A stretch of 64,000 bases of DNA from Dorea_D sp963559605 (GCA_963559605.1 CAUWLL010000005.1:1-64000), one strand, 5' to 3'. Shown: positions 16,696 to 25,940, counted from the first letter of the stretch. A program made the numbers and translations. The notes: generated by a model not told the origin, from the letters alone.

Positions 16696-18135
16696 ATGAA
16701 AGAAAAAGACATGCAAGACAAAAAAACTTATTTCGAAAAATTTCATTTTACAAAGAAAAAATTCATTCTGTCTCTACTTGTGCTCTATATCGGACTTCTT
16801 ACCGTTCCCTATATTCCACACAAAAAAGTCTCAGAAGAATTTAAACAAACTTTTAAACCCAAAGACTTTTACGGCTCTTCCCCAGGTACAGAACGTGTTG
16901 CCTATGTTGACGACAATACAGACGCGTTATTATATCGGCTCCGTATGATGAAGGACGCACGGGAAGAAATCATTCTTTCTACCTTCGATTTTAATGATGA
17001 CCGCGCCGGCAGAGACATCTTAAGCGCACTCATAGAGGCCGCCGACAGAAATGTTTCCGTCCGTGTTGTGATCGACGGAATCAGCGGATTTCTTGATCTC
17101 ACCGGAAATCCATGGTTTCAGGCTGCCGCTTCCCATCCAAATATTCAGATACGTATTTACAATCCTGTAAACCTTCTGAAGCCTTGGAAGCTACAGGCAC
17201 GTCTCCATGACAAATATATGATCATCGATCATAAAATGTTCCTATTGGGCGGACGAAATACTACGAATTTATTCCTCGGCAACTATTCTTCCTCCCAAAA
17301 CATTGACCGCGAACTCTACGTATATGAAACAGAAGATAACAAATCTTCCTCGCTGTACCATCTCAAATCCTATTTTGAAGAGATTTGGAAAATGGCGGAA
17401 TGCAAGCCATATACCTGCCGGAAAGAAACAGATAAAATTAAGAACAGCACCTCCAAACTCCGAAAAGGTTATGCAAAACTCTTGGAACAATACCCGGAAA
17501 CAAAAGACGCTTGGGACTGGACTGCCCTCACGATGGAGACAAATAAGGTTTCGCTCCTTACCAATCCCATAAATGCAGGGAACAAAGAGCCACATATGTG
17601 GTATGCACTCCACCGGCTCATGTCAGAAGGCAGACAGACAACCCTTTATACCCCTTATATCATTTGCGGAAAAGAAATGTATGCGGATCTCACCTCATTA
17701 AAAGAAAAGAAAATCCCTGTGGAAATTATCACAAATGATGTGGCAAAGGGCGCGAATCCCTGGGGATGTACCGATTACCTGAACCAGAAAGAAAAAATCC
17801 GGGCAACCGGCGTAAAAGTATATGAATATATGGCGCCACACTCCTGCCATACTAAGACGGTTTTAATTGACGACCGCATGAGTATCGTAGGCTCTTACAA
17901 TCTGGATATGAGAAGCACATATCAAGATACTGAACTTATGCTTGCCGTAGACTGCCCGGAACTTAACGCTATCATTCAAAAAGATGTAGCGCATGACAAA
18001 ACTTACAGCAAAACAATGGAAAACGGAGAATATATTTACGGAGAAAATTATAAGAAAAAAACACTAAGTACCGGAAAAAAAGTGTTTTATGGAATTCTAA
18101 GAATTGTAGTAATGCCCATACGGAGATTTTTGTAG
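16696..18135 (+). CDS. Phospholipase D-like protein, cardiolipin synthase type
   Basis: A protein of 479 residues (or 474 from the ATG at 16711). One N-terminal membrane segment (about residues 24-40) is followed by two PLD catalytic motifs: RLHDKYMIIDHKMFLLGG in the first half and HTKTVLIDDRMSIVGSYN near residue 395. Both HxK(x)4D signatures are intact, so it should be active. The layout (one anchor, two HKD motifs) is like ClsC/YmdC-type enzymes that make cardiolipin from phospholipid substrates at the membrane; a different phosphodiester substrate is possible. It is divergent from the PF06541 gene with only 42 bases between, and no clear ribosome site precedes either ATG. Confidence 0.82.
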   Translation: MKEKDMQDKKTYFEKFHFTKKKFILSLLVLYIGLLTVPYIPHKKVSEEFKQTFKPKDFYGSSPGTERVAYVDDNTDALLYRLRMMKDAREEIILSTFDFNDDRAGRDILSALIEAADRNVSVRVVIDGISGFLDLTGNPWFQAAASHPNIQIRIYNPVNLLKPWKLQARLHDKYMIIDHKMFLLGGRNTTNLFLGNYSSSQNIDRELYVYETEDNKSSSLYHLKSYFEEIWKMAECKPYTCRKETDKIKNSTSKLRKGYAKLLEQYPETKDAWDWTALTMETNKVSLLTNPINAGNKEPHMWYALHRLMSEGRQTTLYTPYIICGKEMYADLTSLKEKKIPVEIITNDVAKGANPWGCTDYLNQKEKIRATGVKVYEYMAPHSCHTKTVLIDDRMSIVGSYNLDMRSTYQDTELMLAVDCPELNAIIQKDVAHDKTYSKTMENGEYIYGENYKKKTLSTGKKVFYGILRIVVMPIRRFL

Positions 18136-18215
18136 AAATTAAAAATGATGACAGTATGGAATCTCTATATTATGATGATTTGTTATGTGTGAGAAAACAT
18201 AAGCTATGTTGACTG

Positions 18216-18243
18216 AAAGGAGAGGTTGGACACCTCTCCTTTC
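18216..18243. terminator. Terminator between the PLD-like gene and the GGGtGRT gene
   Basis: AAAGGAGAGGT pairs with ACCTCTCCTTT around TGGAC, followed by T-rich sequence. The convergent genes on both sides can use it. Confidence 0.8.
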
Positions 18244-18261
18244 CTTTGTTTTCTAGTATAC

Positions 18262-19272
18262 TTAGAATTTACCCTCTTTTGCCGCTTCTTCAATGGAAAC
18301 TGCAACTGCAACAGTCATACCAACCATCGGGTTGTTACCTGCACCGATCAGACCCATCATCTCTACGTGAGCCGGTACAGAAGAAGAACCTGCAAACTGT
18401 GCATCAGAGTGCATACGTCCTAATGTATCGGTCATACCGTAAGAAGCCGGACCTGCAGCCATGTTATCCGGGTGAAGGGTACGTCCTGTACCGCCGCCGG
18501 ATGCCACTGAGAAGTATTTCTTACCCTGCTCGATACACTCTTTTTTGTATGTACCTGCAACCGGGTGCTGGAAACGTGTTGGGTTTGTAGAGTTACCTGT
18601 GATAGATACATCTACACCCTCTTTGTGCATGATCGCAACACCTTCACGTACGTCGTTTGCTCCGTAGCAGTTTACTTTTGCACGAAGTCCCTCAGAATAA
18701 GGTGTTCTTGCAACTTCTTTTAACTCTCCTGTGAAGTAGTCATACTCTGTCTCTACATATGTGAATCCGTTAATTCTGGAAATAATCTTAGCAGCATCTT
18801 TTCCAAGACCGTTCAGGATAACACGAAGTGGTTTCTTACGAACCTTGTTTGCTTTCTCCGCAATACCGATAGCTCCCTCTGCTGCTGCAAATGACTCGTG
18901 TCCTGCAAGGAACGCGAAACAATCTGTATCTTCTTCCAAAAGCATTTTTCCTAAGTTACCGTGTCCAAGACCTACTTTACGCTGATCGGCTACAGAACCT
19001 GGGATACAGAATGCCTGAAGTCCTTCTCCGATTGCCGCTGCTGCGTCTGCTGCGTTTTTACATCCTTTTTTGATTGCGATCGCAGCGCCTACGATGTAAG
19101 CCCAGCAAGCATTTTCAAAACAGATCGGCTGAATACCTTTTACCTGGTTGTATACGTCAAGTCCGGCATCTTTTGTGATTTTTTCTGCCTCTTCAATGGA
19201 AGCAATGCCGTAGCTTCCTAATACTTCATTGATTTTATCAATTCTTCTTTCATATGATTCAAATAAAGCCAT
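18262..19272 (-). CDS. GGGtGRT protein (function unknown)
   Basis: A protein of 336 residues containing SVASGGGTGRTLHPDN near residue 256, the motif that names the GGGtGRT family. Other conserved-looking parts are ITGNSTNPTRFQHPVAGTY and the glycine/serine-rich AGSSSVPAHVEMMGLIGAG. No membrane segment or signal peptide. It starts 12 bases after the NifU-like gene ends, and this pairing recurs in Clostridia (recalled from annotation practice). Codon use looks like that of a highly expressed gene. A link to iron-sulfur or redox metabolism is suggested only by its neighbour; the biochemical activity is not known to me. Confidence 0.88.
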   Translation of the reverse strand: MALFESYERRIDKINEVLGSYGIASIEEAEKITKDAGLDVYNQVKGIQPICFENACWAYIVGAAIAIKKGCKNAADAAAAIGEGLQAFCIPGSVADQRKVGLGHGNLGKMLLEEDTDCFAFLAGHESFAAAEGAIGIAEKANKVRKKPLRVILNGLGKDAAKIISRINGFTYVETEYDYFTGELKEVARTPYSEGLRAKVNCYGANDVREGVAIMHKEGVDVSITGNSTNPTRFQHPVAGTYKKECIEQGKKYFSVASGGGTGRTLHPDNMAAGPASYGMTDTLGRMHSDAQFAGSSSVPAHVEMMGLIGAGNNPMVGMTVAVAVSIEEAAKEGKF

Positions 19273-19284
19273 TTACTTATCCTC

Positions 19285-19977
19285 CTACTCTTTTCTTGGA
19301 TCAATGATCTTAGCTGCGTCTGCAACACGTCCGTACTGTCCTTTTGCCTTCTCCCAAGCATCATTTGGTGTGTCACCGGCTTTGATAAAGTCAGTGAATT
19401 TTCCAAGACTTACGAACTGGTATCCGATAATCTCATCCTTATCGTCTAACGCAATACCTGTTACATATCCTTCAGCCATCTCAAGATAACGAGGACCTTT
19501 TGCTAATGTTCCGTACATTGTACCAACCTGAGAACGAAGTCCTTTTCCAAGGTCTTCAAGACCTGCGCCGATCGGCAGACCATCCTCAGAGAATGCGCTC
19601 TGTGTTCTTCCGTACACAATCTGTAAGAATAACTCTCTCATCGCTGTATTGATAGCATCACAAACAAGGTCTGTATTCAATGCCTCTAAAATAGTTTTTC
19701 CCGGAAGGATTTCAGAAGCCATAGCAGCAGAATGTGTCATTCCTGAACATCCAATCGTCTCTACAAGTGCTTCCTGGATAATACCTTCTTTAACGTTCAA
19801 TGTCAGCTTACATGTTCCCTGCTGTGGAGCACACCAGCCAATACCATGTGTAAGACCGGAAATATCTTTTACTTCTTTTGCCTTTACCCATTTTGCTTCT
19901 TCCGGAATCGGAGCTGGTCCGTGATTTGCACCCTGCGCTACCGGACACATCATTTCTACTTCGTGTGAATAAATCAT
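19285..19977 (-). CDS. NifU-like iron-sulfur cluster assembly scaffold protein
   Basis: A protein of 230 residues. Residues 45-160 resemble the IscU/NifU N-terminal scaffold: a cysteine in WCAPQQGTCKL, TIGCSGMTHSAAMASEIL (compare GCGxxxAxxSxM in IscU) and a third cysteine in LVCDAINTAMRE. It is longer than housekeeping IscU (about 130 residues) at both ends and carries a further cysteine in MCPVAQGANHG. ATG at 19977 with AAAGGAG upstream. It is the first gene of a unit with the GGGtGRT gene. No cysteine desulfurase is adjacent. It may be a dedicated scaffold for its neighbour rather than the general one. Confidence 0.82.
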   Translation of the reverse strand: MIYSHEVEMMCPVAQGANHGPAPIPEEAKWVKAKEVKDISGLTHGIGWCAPQQGTCKLTLNVKEGIIQEALVETIGCSGMTHSAAMASEILPGKTILEALNTDLVCDAINTAMRELFLQIVYGRTQSAFSEDGLPIGAGLEDLGKGLRSQVGTMYGTLAKGPRYLEMAEGYVTGIALDDKDEIIGYQFVSLGKFTDFIKAGDTPNDAWEKAKGQYGRVADAAKIIDPRKE

Positions 19978-20150
19978 TTTAAAACTCCTTTCAACTATGT
20001 ATGATTTTTCTGTCGTAAGGTTCGTTATATCTTTAACACCATACTTAATTTATTTTCTCACATAATTCGACATTCGTCAATTGTCACTTTTTATGAAAAC
20101 ACACTCTAAAACTACTGTTCTTTCTATTTCCCGGCAAATTCCTCAAAAAA

Positions 20151-21617
20151 TTACCGTTTCAAAAGACTCCAAAAATCAGAAGCAGAAGCATATGGTCTGA
20201 TTTCCTCAAAATCAAACGGCGCCGTCACCCAGATATATCCGTGGTCATTGGCGTCACCTTTGGGATAATTCAGGTCATATCCGATTTCAATACCATCATC
20301 ACTGACAAAGAAATTTGCCGTATAAATACCGTTCATAGTGTCTCCTGCCAGTGTCTTTTTCATCTCTTCTTTATCAAGCTCTGATAAAAAGGCACGGTTT
20401 TCGGCTTCCTCCCTCATTTCCTTCAGCCATTCTTCCACAAACCTGTCACTCAACTCCACAATATCTCTTACTTCGTAAATCTTCCCGTCTTTCAGACCGA
20501 TATTGATGGTACGAAGATCTCCGTCATACAGATTATAATCTCCTTTCGCATGTTCATCCTGAAATGCAATACTGATAAAATCTTCGGTCGCATAGCATAC
20601 TTTATAATCTACATAACTGACAAGAGCCGGAGTATCTGCTCCCAGTACGGTTTCCTTCACCTTTTCATCCGGGCTTATGTATATCTCGTCCACTGTCGCC
20701 ATGGCACATTTTTTAATTGCTTCATTGACTTTCCCATAATCACTTCCGGCATTTCCGGATAACTGAGGGTATTTTACCTGAAATGCGATAAGCGTCGACT
20801 GCTTCTTCTCATCTTGATGCTTATACACCTCGTCTTTCAACGTATAAGGCAGATTTGGCGCTGTATATGCATCTACCGCATCAAGACCGGAGCCTTCAGG
20901 AGCCGCATCCTGGCTGTCGCTTCCTCCATATTCATTATAATTATCATAATCGTCATATCCGTCAAAAAAATCATCTCCCCAAGGTTCACTGTAATACCCC
21001 CCGGGAACATCCGGAATATATTCTTCCGTTGACTTCATGACCCAATTTACCAAGAAATAAATCCCTGTAAGAATCGCCACAATAAAAACGACTCCCGCCA
21101 CAATTGCGATTGCCAGCGCCGGAGACTTCCGGGGGCATGCCGTTTGCGTCATCCCCATCATGACAAATGCTTCCATGGGAACAAAGCACATCCCTCTTAC
21201 ACACTGTTCTCCACTTACCTGCCGCATTCCGAAATGCTGATACTTGCTCACTGAACCCGGCGTCGCATTTATCGTCAGACGGCTGAGGCGAAGTTCCTGC
21301 GCGCAATAATTATATACCCTTTGATAGAGCATCCTTCCGATTCCATTTCCCTGTCGGTTCTTTTTCACAAAAAACAGACAGATATGTCCCGTTCGCTGAA
21401 TTGCTGTCACTCCGCACAACTCTTCACTCTCATACGCTCCCCAGATCAGGATTTCTCCGGTCTGATACATACGATTTATATTTTCATACTTTATGAATTC
21501 CTGGAATACAGCTACACCCTCCTGACTGTAAGAGGGCGCTACATCTTCTGCGAACACATCCCATACAAGGTGAAGCGCCGACATTAAGTCCTGCTGTTCC
21601 AACATTCTGATTTCCAT
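20151..21617 (-). CDS. Fusion: GNAT acetyltransferase, one membrane helix, RsiV-like extracytoplasmic domain
   Basis: A protein of 488 residues in three parts. Residues 1-150 are a GNAT N-acetyltransferase (acetyl-CoA site RQGNGIGRMLYQRV; FGMRQV at the end). Residues 168-195 are a single strong membrane helix. An Asp/Tyr/Gly/Pro-rich linker (about 196-250) follows. Residues 255-488 match the DUF4163/DUF3298 region of RsiV/PdaC-type proteins (VKYPQLSG, DEIYISPDE, DGIEIGYDLNYP and a YASAS ending). The topology predicts the enzyme inside and the RsiV-like domain outside. ATG at 21617 with AAGGAG upstream, last gene of the yicC-to-cinA run. Substrate and ligand unknown. Confidence 0.72.
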   Translation of the reverse strand: MEIRMLEQQDLMSALHLVWDVFAEDVAPSYSQEGVAVFQEFIKYENINRMYQTGEILIWGAYESEELCGVTAIQRTGHICLFFVKKNRQGNGIGRMLYQRVYNYCAQELRLSRLTINATPGSVSKYQHFGMRQVSGEQCVRGMCFVPMEAFVMMGMTQTACPRKSPALAIAIVAGVVFIVAILTGIYFLVNWVMKSTEEYIPDVPGGYYSEPWGDDFFDGYDDYDNYNEYGGSDSQDAAPEGSGLDAVDAYTAPNLPYTLKDEVYKHQDEKKQSTLIAFQVKYPQLSGNAGSDYGKVNEAIKKCAMATVDEIYISPDEKVKETVLGADTPALVSYVDYKVCYATEDFISIAFQDEHAKGDYNLYDGDLRTINIGLKDGKIYEVRDIVELSDRFVEEWLKEMREEAENRAFLSELDKEEMKKTLAGDTMNGIYTANFFVSDDGIEIGYDLNYPKGDANDHGYIWVTAPFDFEEIRPYASASDFWSLLKR

Positions 21618-21642
21618 GAAATCCTCTCCTTTTTCTTCCGGT

Positions 21643-22155
21643 CTAAACTGACATCTCCTCCATACTCTGTAACAGAAACTTTAATGCTTCTGAAACTGCA
21701 CTGCTCCTGTTTTCCGCACGATTCCCGGAAAAACGAAATTCTTTTGCACATACTTTCCCTTGCAAATAACACCCGATATACACAAGTCCTACCGGCTTTT
21801 CCTTTGTTCCACCGCCCGGTCCTGCAATACCGGTCACACTGAGCGCTGCATCAGCATTTGCCACAAGTGCAGCACCTTGTGCCATTTCACAGGCAGTCTG
21901 AGAGCTGACCGCTCCGTACTTTTCCAAAGTTTCCGGTCGGACATTCAACACCCGTTCCTTTGCTTCGTTGGAATACGTAATATATCCTTCATTGTACACG
22001 GCAGAAGCCCCTGCCACATTCATGACTCTTCCTGCCAACAGTCCGGCAGTGCAGGATTCCGCCGTTGTTAAAGTAAATCCACACTCCAAAAGGAGTGCAA
22101 CTGCCCTCTCTTCCAAAGCAGTATCTTCACAAAAAGACCGATCGTTTTCAGACAT
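21643..22155 (-). CDS. CinA C-terminal family nicotinamide-nucleotide amidohydrolase
   Basis: A protein of 170 residues consisting only of the CinA C-terminal (PncC) domain: TTAESCTAGLLAGR with the catalytic Ser, GAVSSQTACEMAQGA and SVTGIAGPGGGTKEKPVG. The family deamidates nicotinamide mononucleotide to nicotinate mononucleotide, recycling pyridine nucleotides. The N-terminal MoCF-like domain of full-length CinA is absent, as in E. coli YgaD/PncC. It starts one base after pgsA ends; the pgsA-cinA neighbourhood is common in Firmicutes. Confidence 0.9.
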   Translation of the reverse strand: MSENDRSFCEDTALEERAVALLLECGFTLTTAESCTAGLLAGRVMNVAGASAVYNEGYITYSNEAKERVLNVRPETLEKYGAVSSQTACEMAQGAALVANADAALSVTGIAGPGGGTKEKPVGLVYIGCYLQGKVCAKEFRFSGNRAENRSSAVSEALKFLLQSMEEMSV

Positions 22156-22156
22156 C

Positions 22157-22699
22157 CTACATGCCTCCCTTGGTCAACACCTGAACATTCTTTGCCACAT
22201 AATCGATCAGTGAAACAACGGTCAGGATCAGAGATACCCAGATGAGTACGGTTCCAATGGTATCAAACACGCCGCCTAAGTCCGCAATTAAAACGATGAC
22301 CATAAGCATCTGCGCCACTGTTTTGAATTTCCCCCAATAGCTTGCTGCAATGACAATACCACTGTCAGAAGCCACAAGCCGAAATCCACTGATAATAAAT
22401 TCTCTTGCAATAATAATAATGACAAACCACGCCGTAAGCTGTCCCGTCGAAATCATACAGATCATAGCTGAGCAGACCAATAGTTTATCTGCCAAAGGAT
22501 CCATAAATTTTCCAAAGTTTGTCACAAGCCCTCTGGCTCTCGCAATCTTTCCATCTAACAGATCTGTGAAGCTTGCCACGGCAAAGATCGCAAGGGCAAT
22601 CCATTTATTTGCCTCTCCCCCCACATCTGTCAACATAAAAAACACAAAAAACGGTACCATGATCACTCTTAAAACAGTCAACTTATTTGGTAAATTCAT
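22157..22699 (-). CDS. pgsA: CDP-diacylglycerol-glycerol-3-phosphate 3-phosphatidyltransferase
   Basis: A protein of 180 residues with the CDP-alcohol phosphatidyltransferase signature D-G-x2-A-R-x8-G-x3-D-x3-D seen as DLLDGKIARARGLVTNFG then FMDPLADK. About four to five membrane segments. It forms phosphatidylglycerol phosphate, the committed step to phosphatidylglycerol and cardiolipin. Its start codon overlaps the rimO stop (TAATG), so the two are translationally coupled; GGAGAG lies upstream. Confidence 0.95.
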   Translation of the reverse strand: MNLPNKLTVLRVIMVPFFVFFMLTDVGGEANKWIALAIFAVASFTDLLDGKIARARGLVTNFGKFMDPLADKLLVCSAMICMISTGQLTAWFVIIIIAREFIISGFRLVASDSGIVIAASYWGKFKTVAQMLMVIVLIADLGGVFDTIGTVLIWVSLILTVVSLIDYVAKNVQVLTKGGM

Positions 22700-24021
22700 T
22701 ATAGCAACTCTCCTATCAAATCATATTCTAAGGCGCCTGTAACCTTCACTTTCGCAAAGTCACCCGACATCAGTTCTTCCTCTGTATTAATAAAAATAAA
22801 TCCGTCCACATTCGGTGCATCCTTATAAGTACGCCCTACGTAAGCATTTTCGTCGGCAACTTTGCCCTCGATCATGACAAGCATTTCTCTGCCGACCATA
22901 TTTTCTGCCTGTTCAAATGCAATATCCTGTTGAAGTTCCATAATCTCTGCCTGACGGTCTTTTTTTACTTCCTCTGAAATCTGGTCCGGCATCTCTGCCG
23001 CCGGGGTATCTTCTTCCGGCGAATATGTAAATACTCCCAAACGGTCAAACTCCATCTCATCCACGAACTCCATCAGTTCCTCATGCTGCTCCTCTGTCTC
23101 TCCCGGGAAACCGGTGATAAGCGTTGTCCGAAGCGTAATATCTGGAATCTCACTTCTTAATTTCCCGATAATGTCTACAAGCTGCTCCTTTGACGTCCTT
23201 CTTCCCATTCGTCTCAGCACCTCGTCACTGGCATGCTGAATCGGCAGATCCAGATAATGACAGATTTTCTTCTCCTCTTTCATCACTTGGATCAAAGCAT
23301 CGTCAATCTCCTCCGGATAACAGTATAGAAGTCGGATCCACTGGATCCCTCCCACTTTACAAAGTTCTTTCAAAAGTTTGTGCAGTGATTTTTCACCGTA
23401 AATATCTTTGCCGTAAACCGTAGTCTCTTGTGCTACCAGTATCAGTTCCTTTACGCCCTGCTCTGCCAGTTCTTCCGCTTCTTTTACCAGGCGTTCCATC
23501 GGTACACTCCGGTAATTTCCCCGCAGCTTTGGGATGATACAGTAAGTACAATGCTTGTCGCAGCCTTCTGCAATTTTCAGATAAGCGAAATGCCCGCCCG
23601 TTGTCACCAGACGCTTTGTATTCACAAGCGGAAGCGCATCAATATCCGAAAGTTGTACATGTCCATTTCCTTCCAACGCTTCCTCCACGGTTTCTACGAT
23701 CTTATCATAAGAGGTGGTTCCAAGAACTGCGTCTACTTCCGGAATCTCATCAAGAATCTCCTGTTGGTATCTCTGCGCAAGACATCCGGTTACGATCAAC
23801 GCTTTTAACCGTCCGTCTTTTTTATACTCTGCCATCTCAAGGATCGTCTGGATACTCTCTTCCTTAGCATCGTGGATAAAACAGCATGTATTAACTACAA
23901 TAATATCCGCTTCATTTTCATCATCTACGATCTTATAACCCTTCGCATCCAAAAGTCCCAGCATAACCTCCGAATCCACCAAGTTTTTATCACATCCCAG
24001 CGAAATAAATAATATATTCAT
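22699..24021 (-). CDS. rimO: Ribosomal protein uS12 methylthiotransferase
   Basis: A protein of 440 residues from the ATG at 24021, which has GGAG six bases upstream; the frame is open nine codons further but without a ribosome site. Three domains: UPF0004 N-terminal cluster domain (VNTCCFIHDAKEES), radical SAM domain with CDKHCTYCIIPKLRG (the CxxxCxxC cluster) and a TRAM domain at the C-terminus. VAQETTVYGKDIYG fits RimO rather than MiaB. It adds a methylthio group to the conserved aspartate of ribosomal protein S12. It sits in the usual gmk-rpoZ-...-pgsA context. Confidence 0.93.
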   Translation of the reverse strand: MNILFISLGCDKNLVDSEVMLGLLDAKGYKIVDDENEADIIVVNTCCFIHDAKEESIQTILEMAEYKKDGRLKALIVTGCLAQRYQQEILDEIPEVDAVLGTTSYDKIVETVEEALEGNGHVQLSDIDALPLVNTKRLVTTGGHFAYLKIAEGCDKHCTYCIIPKLRGNYRSVPMERLVKEAEELAEQGVKELILVAQETTVYGKDIYGEKSLHKLLKELCKVGGIQWIRLLYCYPEEIDDALIQVMKEEKKICHYLDLPIQHASDEVLRRMGRRTSKEQLVDIIGKLRSEIPDITLRTTLITGFPGETEEQHEELMEFVDEMEFDRLGVFTYSPEEDTPAAEMPDQISEEVKKDRQAEIMELQQDIAFEQAENMVGREMLVMIEGKVADENAYVGRTYKDAPNVDGFIFINTEEELMSGDFAKVKVTGALEYDLIGELL

Positions 24022-24099
24022 ATTGTTCTCCTCGTACTTTATGTCCATTATTCAGAAGAAAGGCAGATACCTCCCGGCACCTGCCCCGAATCTTTCCTT

Positions 24100-24339
24100 T
24101 TACTCTTCATCTTCTCCTGCCACTTTGATCTGAGCCTGATTCAGCTCTGCAATGGCAATCGATAACGGCTTTTCCCCTGCTTTTGCATTTACAAGAGGCG
24201 CATTGCCGTCAACAATTTCTCTTGCTCTCTTAGCAGTTGCCATAACAATAGAATAACGGCTGTTTACTACCTTTGTCTCGCCTTCCTCAACGTCTTTGTT
24301 TACTACTTTCATTAAGTCTGTGTAAGATGGGTGTAACAT
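24100..24339 (-). CDS. rpoZ: DNA-directed RNA polymerase subunit omega
   Basis: A protein of 79 residues. The N-terminal MLHPSYTDLM and the conserved NSRYSIVMATAKRAREI segment are typical of omega, which helps fold and hold the beta-prime subunit. It starts 3 bases after gmk ends, with AAAGGAG upstream, the common gmk-rpoZ pair. Confidence 0.95.
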   Translation of the reverse strand: MLHPSYTDLMKVVNKDVEEGETKVVNSRYSIVMATAKRAREIVDGNAPLVNAKAGEKPLSIAIAELNQAQIKVAGEDEE

Positions 24340-24342
24340 ACA

Positions 24343-24963
24343 CTATTCTCCTTTCAATTCTTGTTTCATCTGCTCTATAAATGCATGACTTCGAAAACTT
24401 CTTCTGTGTTCTCCCTGAATGATATGATGCATTTCTTTGACACACTCTTCCAGGTCATCATTGACGATTAAGTAGTCATATTCTTCCATGCCCTCGGCTT
24501 CTTCTTTGGCGCGGTTCATACGTCCCTCGATCACTTCCATCGTCTCTGTTCCACGCCCCACGAGCCGTTTTTTAAGCTCTGACGCAGTAGGAGGTGTCAC
24601 AAACAAAAGCAGTGTGTCCGGAAATCTTTCTTTTACTTTCAATGCTCCTTGAATTTCAATCTCAAGAACCACATCTTTTCCGGCTGCAAGCTGTTCCTCT
24701 ACATATACACGAGGCGTACCATAGTAATTATTCACGTATCTAGCATACTCTATCAGTTCATCTTTCGCAATCATTTTTTCAAATTCTTCCGTAGTTTTGA
24801 AAAAATACTCCCTGCCTTCTTCTTCTCCCGGTCTCGGCGTCCTTGTAGTGGCAGAGATTGACAGCGCATAATTGTCGTAATCCTCCAGTAATTTCTTCAT
24901 CAGTGTTCCCTTACCGGAACCGGAAAAACCAGATACGACAATAAGGATTCCTCTGTTATTCAT
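24343..24963 (-). CDS. gmk: Guanylate kinase
   Basis: A protein of 206 residues with P-loop GFSGSGKGTL near residue 12, the GMP-binding SATTRTPRPGE and GREYFF segments, and a lid region with GRGTETMEVIEGR. It phosphorylates GMP to GDP. It follows yicC by 37 bases and is coupled to rpoZ. The remA gene often found between yicC and gmk in Firmicutes is not present here. Confidence 0.97.
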   Translation of the reverse strand: MNNRGILIVVSGFSGSGKGTLMKKLLEDYDNYALSISATTRTPRPGEEEGREYFFKTTEEFEKMIAKDELIEYARYVNNYYGTPRVYVEEQLAAGKDVVLEIEIQGALKVKERFPDTLLLFVTPPTASELKKRLVGRGTETMEVIEGRMNRAKEEAEGMEEYDYLIVNDDLEECVKEMHHIIQGEHRRSFRSHAFIEQMKQELKGE

Positions 24964-25000
24964 ATTTGTTCCCTTTCCTAAATGATATATGATTCTATTT

Positions 25001-25882
25001 TTACTCTATGTTCTGGATCTGCTCCCGGACCTTCTCAATCTCCGTTTTAAGCTCAATTCCTATGTTGGAAACTTCCAGATCATTGGCTTTTGACAGAATG
25101 GTATTCGCCTCACGGTTCATTTCCTGCGCAATAAAGTCCAGCTTTCGTCCGATACCACTGTCCTTGGCATTCAAGGTTTCTTTCATATGCACCACATGAC
25201 TCTTAAGACGTACGATTTCTTCATCGGTACACATCTTGTCCGCAAAAATAACAACCTCTGCCGCCACACGGCTGTCCTCAATCTGTGCATCCTCCAGAAG
25301 GTCTTTTACCTTCGCCTCTAATTTTTCTTTATATTCTGCAATAATCTTCGGAGAACGCTCCTCAATTTTCGCAACTGACACTAACATATTATCCAGCTTT
25401 TCTGTCAAGTCTTTCTTCAGATGCTCGCCCTCTAAAGTTCTGGTTTCTACAAACTGTCTGATCGCGCCGTCCAACGCTTTCTCCAGCCCTTTCCAAAGCT
25501 CTTCCTCATCAACCGCCTGCTCTTCCATCGTCAACACTTCCGGATACCTGGAAAGCGTGGATACACGGATGTCATTTTCCAGAGAGAACTGCTCCTGCAT
25601 CTTCTTGAGATAAGAAAGATATTCTGCTGCCAACGTCTCATTATATTTTAAAGACACCTGACTCTCAGACAGATCTTCATAAGTGATAAAAATATCTACT
25701 TTCCCTCTCTGTACGCTCTGCTTTAACAGATTACGGATAGAAGTTTCAAAAAAATTCAGTTTCTTCGGCATACGGATATTGGTATCTAAATAGCGATGAT
25801 TGACGCCTTTCATCTCTACCGTAAACCTACGCTCGCCCTCGACAATTTCGCAACGTCCGAAACCTGTCATACTTTTTATCAT
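25001..25882 (-). CDS. YicC/YloC-family endoribonuclease
   Basis: A protein of 293 residues. The start MIKSMTGFGRCE and the segments VEMKGVNHRYLDTNIRMP and KLDFIAQEMNREANTI are the family signatures at the N- and C-termini. Members cleave single-stranded RNA and influence sRNA turnover. ATG at 25882 with AGAGGA upstream and a strong promoter at 25941-25969. It is the first gene of the run yicC-gmk-rpoZ-rimO-pgsA-cinA-GNAT fusion and divergent from rqcH. Confidence 0.93.
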   Translation of the reverse strand: MIKSMTGFGRCEIVEGERRFTVEMKGVNHRYLDTNIRMPKKLNFFETSIRNLLKQSVQRGKVDIFITYEDLSESQVSLKYNETLAAEYLSYLKKMQEQFSLENDIRVSTLSRYPEVLTMEEQAVDEEELWKGLEKALDGAIRQFVETRTLEGEHLKKDLTEKLDNMLVSVAKIEERSPKIIAEYKEKLEAKVKDLLEDAQIEDSRVAAEVVIFADKMCTDEEIVRLKSHVVHMKETLNAKDSGIGRKLDFIAQEMNREANTILSKANDLEVSNIGIELKTEIEKVREQIQNIE

Positions 25883-25940
25883 AATTAAGGTCCTCTTTTC
25901 TGCAACTATCCGGTTGAATAGTTACAATTTTTATCTTTTT

